DNA of 64,000 bases from NCBI RefSeq assembly GCF_000321225.1, contig NW_004450663.1, positions 606,436-670,435 of the forward strand, in the 5' to 3' direction. This DNA is from Odobenus rosmarus divergens. Taxonomy: Eukaryota; Chordata; Mammalia; Carnivora; Odobenidae. The position numbers and the translations under genes were made by a program. Positions 58,253-64,000 of this stretch are shown here, in pieces. The notes beneath the pieces are model-generated. The model saw nothing but the letters and a program-made list of their open reading frames with translations, had not been told where the DNA came from and made no database searches. The first letter of the stretch is position 1. Each line of letters begins with the position of its first letter.

Positions 58253-58415
58253 TGTATTAGTTTTCTATCACTGTATAGCAAATTACCACAAATTTAGCAG
58301 CTCAGACCAACATAGATTTATTATCTTATAATTCAGCTGGTCAGAAGTCTCAGCAAGCTAAAATCAAGGTGTTAGCAGAGTCACGGTTCTTTCTGGAGTT
58401 TTTAAGGGTAGGGTG
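58253..58415 (-). mobile_element. MLT1-type LTR, 3' part only
   Basis: TGTATTAGTTTTCTATCACTGTATAGCAAATTACCACAAATTTAGC and 'tttattatcttataattcagctggtcagaag' are the reverse complement of the MLT1 3' end. Homology fades by about 58415, where an A-rich run begins. Confidence 0.8.
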
Positions 58416-58746
58416 TAAGTAAAAAAAAAAAAAACAAAAACAAAAACAAACATACTAAGTTGAGATTGGATTGCTAGAGAGCCACAGCATTTGCTCACCT
58501 GTTCTGTAATTACAGGAGTTGGAGAAAATGAGAAAGCAGAGATGGTGTGACGACCTGACCCTCTGTGATTTTTGAGATGAAGGGAAAGTGTGCTTTGCCA
58601 GTTCCCAGGCACTGCAGCTATATTTGCTCAGGTGAACAGATGAACCTGGGGCTGCAGGTGTGCTGGAGACCACTGCAAACAAGGGAAAAGCAAGCAGTCT
58701 AATATCACACAGCACCACTGGCAAAAGTACTCCCACTGACCAAACT

Positions 58747-58972
58747 CTTCTCAGGCTCTTTTTTTTTTTTAAGATTTATTTTATTTATTTGAGAAAAAGA
58801 GAGCAGGAGAGTGGGGGTGAGGGGCAGAATGAGAGGGAGAGAGAAACCCAAACAGACTCTGTGCTCTGATATGGGGCTTAGTTCCAGGACCCCGAGATCA
58901 GGACCTGAGCTGAAACCAAGAGTCGAAAGCTTAACCCTACTGTGCCACTCAGGCACCGTTTCTTAGGTTCTT
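58747..58972 (-). mobile_element. CAN-SINE, diverged
   Basis: Reverse SINE at about 58761-58958: TTTTTTTTAAGATTTATTTTATTTATTTGAG to GTGCCACTCAGGCACCG. Flanks TTCTCAGGCTCTT (58748-58760) and TTCTTAGGTTCTT (58960-58972) differ at two bases, consistent with an older insertion. Confidence 0.93.
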
Positions 58973-59216
58973 CTAAGCTTGTTCAAATAGGCCTAAATTT
59001 GGGCTTCTGTGTTTATCTCTGTATTTTCCAATGTTAGCAAGAACTCTGCTCAGTTTAGTGAGAATTCCCTATCGTCTATATCTGACTACCTTGATGTGAA
59101 ATTGAATTCCCATGGGTCCAAGTTCTACCTGATCACCCCGGCCTGTCTTCAAGAACAATCCTGTTAGGTCATTTTAATCAGAATTCTCTTACCCTTGATG
59201 TTTCCTCTTAGAGATT

Positions 59217-59346
59217 TTTTTTTTTTTTTAAGTAGGCCTCATGCGCAGTGCGGAGCCCAACATCAGCCAAACTCACTACCCTGAGATCAAGACCTGAGTT
59301 GAAATCAAAAATCAGATGCTTAACCAACTGAACCACCCAGGTTCCC
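59217..59346 (-). mobile_element. CAN-SINE, old and internally shortened
   Basis: Reverse SINE lacking most of the CT-rich body: a T-run (59215-59229), AAGTAGGCCTCATGCGCAGTG, 'ccctgagatcaagacctgagttgaaatc', 'gcttaaccaactgaaccacccaggttccc'. It belongs to the older subfamily with 'gagttgaaatcaa'. Confidence 0.9.
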
Positions 59347-61396
59347 ACCTCAGTGATTTTCCATCCACCAACTCCCACCCTCCCTGCTCCTTGGCTATAA
59401 ACATTTATATCCACTTTTCCTTATTGTGTTGGAGTTGAACCCAATCACTCTTCCTCACTTCGAAACCCCATTGGAGTGGTCTTTCCTGCTATTTTGATGA
59501 CCCTTCTTGAATAAAGTCTGCCTTACCTTTCTTTAACAAGTGTCACAAATAGGGTTTTCTTTAGCACCATCGATACCTAAAAAAAGGTAAATCTTAAATA
59601 TCTCACCAACAGGACTCCCACTCATCTACAGTGAACCAATAGGCACTAAGCTGGAGACAGTAGATAGAGATCATCGTAAAGGAGGCAGACACCTCATCAC
59701 ATCCACCAGGTGACTGAGCTTGAGCATCACCATGTCATTAACTTCTTTCTCTTTTTCAAAATTGGAGCAAGTATAGAGAAAGGCGAGGTGACAGTAAACG
59801 AGTGGCTCATGACTCAGTCTATATTCCAGGCTGGAGGAAGGTCAAATGAAGCCTGTCCTGGAAAAAAGAGAGCTTAGCATTATTAGCCTGGATTGTGAAA
59901 ATAAAGCTATGTTTCTATTACAGAGTTCAGTCTCTTCAATTAAACTAATTAAAATAGGAAAGAGTAGATGGCAAAGGTGCACAAATAAGAATGGAATAGG
60001 ACATCAGAAAGTAAGATTGAAACCAGTTCACAGAGGACCCCACCTCTCTGGTTTAAGGAGTGTGATTTTGATGCTGTCAGCTACAGAGCTGCAGATGGAA
60101 ATAATTGAAGGGGTAACTTTAAAAACAAACAACTGCCAGGAGACCTGCAGTCTTTTTGGAGCTCTACCATTGTTGAACTAAGAAACTGGGGCCAAGTCAT
60201 GGTGGAATGCTTAAATCATCTCAGTTGTAAAAGAAGGAATATTGCTATTGAAAAAAGAAGGGAATCTTGAGTACAGACTCAGCGTAAGTTGCTGGCACAG
60301 AGGCTTAAAAAGGTAGGTGATAAAGTCAGAGGCGGGTCAAGGATGTGTCTGCTCTTGTAATTTGGAGGAAATAGGCACCCACATCAGTAGAAGTGACAGC
60401 AAAGGAAAGGGGAGCCCCAGTATAGAGACCTGGATCATGGTAGATAGAAATGCACACCATGACTTTGAGATCTAAGTTTTGGGTGCTTCCTTAGAGGACA
60501 ATGGAAACTGAACAGCTAGATTTGTCCCCTGAAGCATCTTCACTCTCACTTTGCCAGCCAGCTCATGTGCTGTTGGAGAGACTACGGAATTATATTGGGA
60601 AGGAACTTTGCACGTTCTCAAACAGCCTATTTTTGGGAGCATGAATAATTACTCCAGATGGCTGTTTAAATCTGTTGGCATTGTTTCTACTGTACATTCA
60701 TTGTTTAGAGACCCATTTTGTTAGATCTCAAAGAGAAGTACAAAGTTGCAATAGTCCTCATATTTAGCATTGATCTCTTTTGTAAGCTTTTAAAAAAAAA
60801 TTTCCACTGAGAGAAGATTAACAGAGATGCTGATAGGAAGATTTTTAATAAATTACGTTGGCAGTGGAGACAGAGAACTCCCTCTATAAGAACACAGTTT
60901 TAAACTCCAGTGGTTGTTCTCTGTGTGTGGATGTGTGTGTGTGTTTGCAGAGATAGATAACACCTTGTATGGTTTCCTTGACTTAATTTTTTATGAGTTC
61001 AAAATTAATTGGGATAATTTCATCAGGGTGATTCAGTAGAGTCACCGGCCTTCTTATTTTCTGCATCACATGAAAATATGATTTTTCCTCTCTGTTTTCT
61101 TCCTTCTTTCTTTCCTTTCTTCTTTTCCTCCCTCCCTCCCCCTCTTCTGTCTTTCTTCATTTGTTCATTGGCTCATCCATTCCTTCACTGATTTGTTCAT
61201 TCTTTACAAACTTCTCTTTCCCACACACTCTAGTTGGTAAACGATCAGTGAAACTTCCTTTTTGGTAAATTGTTAAGTATATTAAGTATATAACAGAAAA
61301 CAGAACAGGCAGAATAAATAGCTATTTCTTCTGGCAGAACAGATACAGGGCCAGGTTGTTATAGTATAGGATGAATCTAGATACTAGACCTGTCTT
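59347..61396. other. Unassigned DNA with a polypyrimidine tract
   Basis: About 2 kb without a gene or named repeat. A C/T-rich tract lies at about 61086-61160 and a short TG run at about 60929-60945. A 111-codon frame at 59846-60181 is not recognisable. Confidence 0.5.
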
Positions 61397-61615
61397 TAAG
61401 ATTTTATTTATTTATTTATTCATTTATTTATGGTGTGTGTGAGTGGGGGGACGGTCTGAGGGAGAAGGAGAGAGAATCCCAAGCAGACTCCCCATTGAAC
61501 ACAGAGCCTAATGCAGGGCTAGATCTCAGGACCCCGAGATCATTACCTGAGCTGAAATCAAGAGTCAGACACTTAACCAACTGCATCACCCTGGCACCCC
61601 TAGATCTGCCTTTAA
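61384..61615 (-). mobile_element. CAN-SINE, older subfamily, 16-bp diverged TSD
   Basis: Reverse SINE at about 61398-61599, from AGATTTTATTTATTTATTTATTC to GCATCACCCTGGCACCCC. Flanks CTAGACCTGTCTTTAA (61384-61399) and CTAGATCTGCCTTTAA (61600-61615) differ at two bases. A TG run is present in the body. Confidence 0.93.
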
Positions 61616-61959
61616 AGCAATGTTTCTCAACCAGGATCTACGTGGATCCTCTGTTTGCTTGATGGTTACATCTGAGAAACATAGCCAACAAGAGCATAGT
61701 AGCAGATGAAGTTTATTTTTTAAAATTCGTGTAAGCAGGAAATATCTTTCAATTGTTCATGCATTTGGTTCTGCATTAAAGGGAAGCCATCTTTACCTAG
61801 AGAAGTATTTGAAAGTGTTTAGAAGCAGCATGAAGAAAGCACAATAGCACTGTGACAGATGATAGTAGATGGATGAAACGTAACATACTCTAAAAGAAGA
61901 GAGGGGCTATAAAACCTACAAACTTACAAACCTGGTGACATTTAGTGCAAGAGAAAAGA
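61616..61959. other. Unassigned DNA
   Basis: No gene or repeat recognised. Confidence 0.5.
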
Positions 61960-63295
61960 GCTCTATACTAATCAAAAAAGTCTGCAGATTTTAACAAATT
62001 GTGTTTATAACCAGGAACTTGAATAAGTAAGAAGGTGTTTCTGCATAATTCTGATCAGAAACAGCTTTTAAAAAATGAGACAGTGTAAGACTAAAATAAC
62101 AATAGAAAGGAAGCCGTCTATCACCTATGTTATTGATGTTATTCAACACTTTTTTCCTAGAAATTTTAGGCAAAGAAGGCAGAGAAAAGTAATATGGCAT
62201 AATTATTCAAGGTTAAAAAAAAAGGTCATCTTTGCCATTTGGAAATAATTGAAGGCTTACTAGGAAAATCCAATAGATTCAGCTTAAAAAAGCATTTGAG
62301 TTAACAAATAATAATAATGAAATGGTTAATTTTCAAGGCAAATTTTTTTCCTTTATTACATGATAACCCACTCCAAAATATAAGACCCTAGATATGGTGG
62401 AAACAAAAATGTAAATAACTGAGAATAAATTGATCAAGAAGTCTTCAGCATATTTTTTTAATATAAAGAGGCATTAAATTAGGGTTATTCAAGGAACGTT
62501 AAAAAATATAGATAGAGTTTAGATTATGGAATTATGTGAGAAGAATTAAATGATAAAGTTTTTAAATCTATCTAAATTAATAATACATTTTTGAAAAACA
62601 AAATATTAACTTAAATGTCAATGGGGATTTGGGACATATTTGACAAAAATATCTTTAAGCTTCCCCAGAAGAGCAAACATAGCAGAAATGCAAAGAAATA
62701 TTATAGGATGCCTTGCCTTACTATTATTAAAGCTTATAAAATTAAAATAATTAAAATGCTATGATAACAATATAGAAATTAACAGGCAATTTAGAATGTG
62801 ATGAAGGTCACAATTTGAATGTTTGGGGAAGAATGGATTTTTCAAAATACATAGTTTTTGAGAGGAACAATAAGTTTCCTCTGAAAAAATAGTATTTGAC
62901 CAGTATTTCACTATCTATAACAAAATAACTTACACATGTACTAATATGTTAACAAAAATGTAGATAATGACTCTAGGAGAAAGTACAGATACGTATGCAT
63001 ATTAACTTGTAGGGAAGAACTTCACAAGTAGGCTCCAAAGTCAGAAAGGGAAAAAAAAATGCTAATACATTTGAGAAGTAAAAATTTAAGAAATATTGTA
63101 TCATAGAAATCATTAAACAGTTATAAAGTAAATGATTGCTTAGGGAATATTTAAAAGAAATGTCAGGAGAAGAATTAACAGTGCCCATATGCCAGAGAAT
63201 TCTTATAAGGGGGTAAAAGATGAACATCCAACAGAAAAATGGGCTACAGTTAGGAATAGACAATTTATTATAGAAAGAACAAAAATAGAACATTC
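61960..63295 (+). mobile_element. Old L1 (L1M class) ORF2 remnant
   Basis: Forward order of ORF2 blocks, all decayed. 'gatgttattcaacacttttttcctagaaattttaggcaaag' (62136-62180) is the L-F-N...F-L-E-I-L region of the reverse transcriptase. 'aaattaaaataattaaaatgctatgataac...gaaattaacaggcaattta' is the W-Y...-N-R-Q region. 'gaagaatggatttttcaaaatac' follows, and 'ccaacagaaaaatgggctacagttaggaatagacaatttattatagaaagaac' (63228-63280) is near the C-terminus. No frame is open for more than a few dozen codons. Confidence 0.75.
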
Positions 63296-63700
63296 AACCC
63301 ATTCAATCATTCAACATGTACTTATTAATTGTCTAAAACATGGCAGGAACAATCAAGGTGCTAGGCATAACACAGCATGGAGAACACAGACAAGGTCCCA
63401 GGTATCTGTTTACAAAAGGGAATCAAATAAAAACACAAAATACCTTCAGATAATAATAGGTGCTGTTAATGCAACAGAACAGGGTAATCTTACAGGATCA
63501 CTGGAATTGGAGCAGGGGCTCCCTTGGTTAGGGTCCTCTGGGACAAGCTCTCTGTGGTGGTAATATGTGAGCTGAGTCCTGAATCAGGAGAAGGCACCAG
63601 TCTACATCTATATCAGGAAATGTTCCAGGGAGGGGAGGAACAGGGCCATACCTTAAGGAACAGAAGAGCAGTGTCAATAAAGTTTAAAGAGGTGGGACAC
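63296..63700 (-). mobile_element. L2 LINE fragment, reverse orientation
   Basis: 'cattcaatcattcaacatgtacttattaattgtctaaaacatggcagg', 'ggtgctaggcataacacagcatggagaacacagacaaggtccc', 'tgtgagctgagtcctgaatcaggag', 'ggaaatgttccagggaggggaggaacag' follow the L2 3' end in reverse complement. Chance frames of 71 and 124 codons lie over it. Confidence 0.78.
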
Positions 63701-64000
63701 GGGGGAAGTCACAGGAGGGAGTTAATAAGCAGAGTATGAAATTAGATCAGTCAGGTAGGAAAGAACTCTATCTAATAGGACCAATTAGGTTTTATTCTAA
63801 TTCTAATTTATTCTAGGGTGAGGGTCCCTGTGGGAAGAAAGAAGAAAACACACTTGAATGGAAGGGAAAATTTAACCTACTAACCCAGCATCATTCTAAA
63901 ACAAAGCCAGATCTCTTCAGTGCTTAACAACCCAGCAAGAAGGGCTGCCCAACTCTGTCTCCCCCTTCCAGGAGACAGAAGTAACAAGACCTTACTGAAG
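63701..64000. other. Unassigned DNA at the window end
   Basis: Nothing recognised. Confidence 0.5.

Overview
The window is mammalian nuclear DNA: AT-rich, CpG-poor and dense in interspersed repeats. I recognise no host protein-coding gene, rRNA, tRNA or CRISPR array. No continuous open frame exceeds 126 codons, and most frames over 60 codons are chance frames or fall inside repeats. The best lineage marker is a family of at least twelve tRNA-Lys-derived CAN-SINEs. Their body and tail variants are those I associate with arctoid carnivorans (bears, pinnipeds, mustelids). The short canid (SINEC_Cf) and felid variants are not seen. The six younger L1 copies carry the matching carnivoran 3' end. 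The region is probably intergenic or deep intronic.

Layout. 1-832: a rearranged young L1 (+). 833-8.5 kb: mostly unassigned DNA with L2/MIR remnants and one SINE. 8.5-16.3 kb: an MLT1 LTR, four SINEs and a MIR. 16.3-20 kb: repeat-poor, with a perfect 13-bp-arm palindrome. 20-24.4 kb: a SINE, several MIRs including an inverted pair, and microsatellites. 24.46-25.43 kb: an MLT1 LTR split by an L1, with three copies of the target-site sequence. 26.6-29.6 kb: a CA repeat, an L1 3' end, an L2 end and a hAT-type element. 30.27-31.98 kb: a twin-primed L1 with a 17-bp target-site duplication (TSD). 33.9-38.7 kb: a fresh-looking SINE, MIR and L2 remnants, and a probable ERV LTR. 39.4-41.6 kb: an old L1 split by a SINE, followed by a 41-bp minisatellite. 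44-51.6 kb: L2, SINE, L1, LTR and MIR fragments. 51.8-52.3 kb: an L1 with a tiny 5' inversion. 52.6-52.9 kb: one possible exon. 52.9-64 kb: L2, LTR, SINE and old L1 remnants.

Nothing here forms a gene system. The content of interest is a record of retrotransposition and repair. It includes a 23-bp piece of an L2 copied into a break in an L1 5.5 kb away, two insertions at one nick site, two twin-primed L1s, and a palindrome and a minisatellite that no repeat family explains. All seven LTR-type elements lie on the minus strand, which would fit an intron of a plus-strand gene. Repeat family names are from recognition of consensus sequence; no library search was run.
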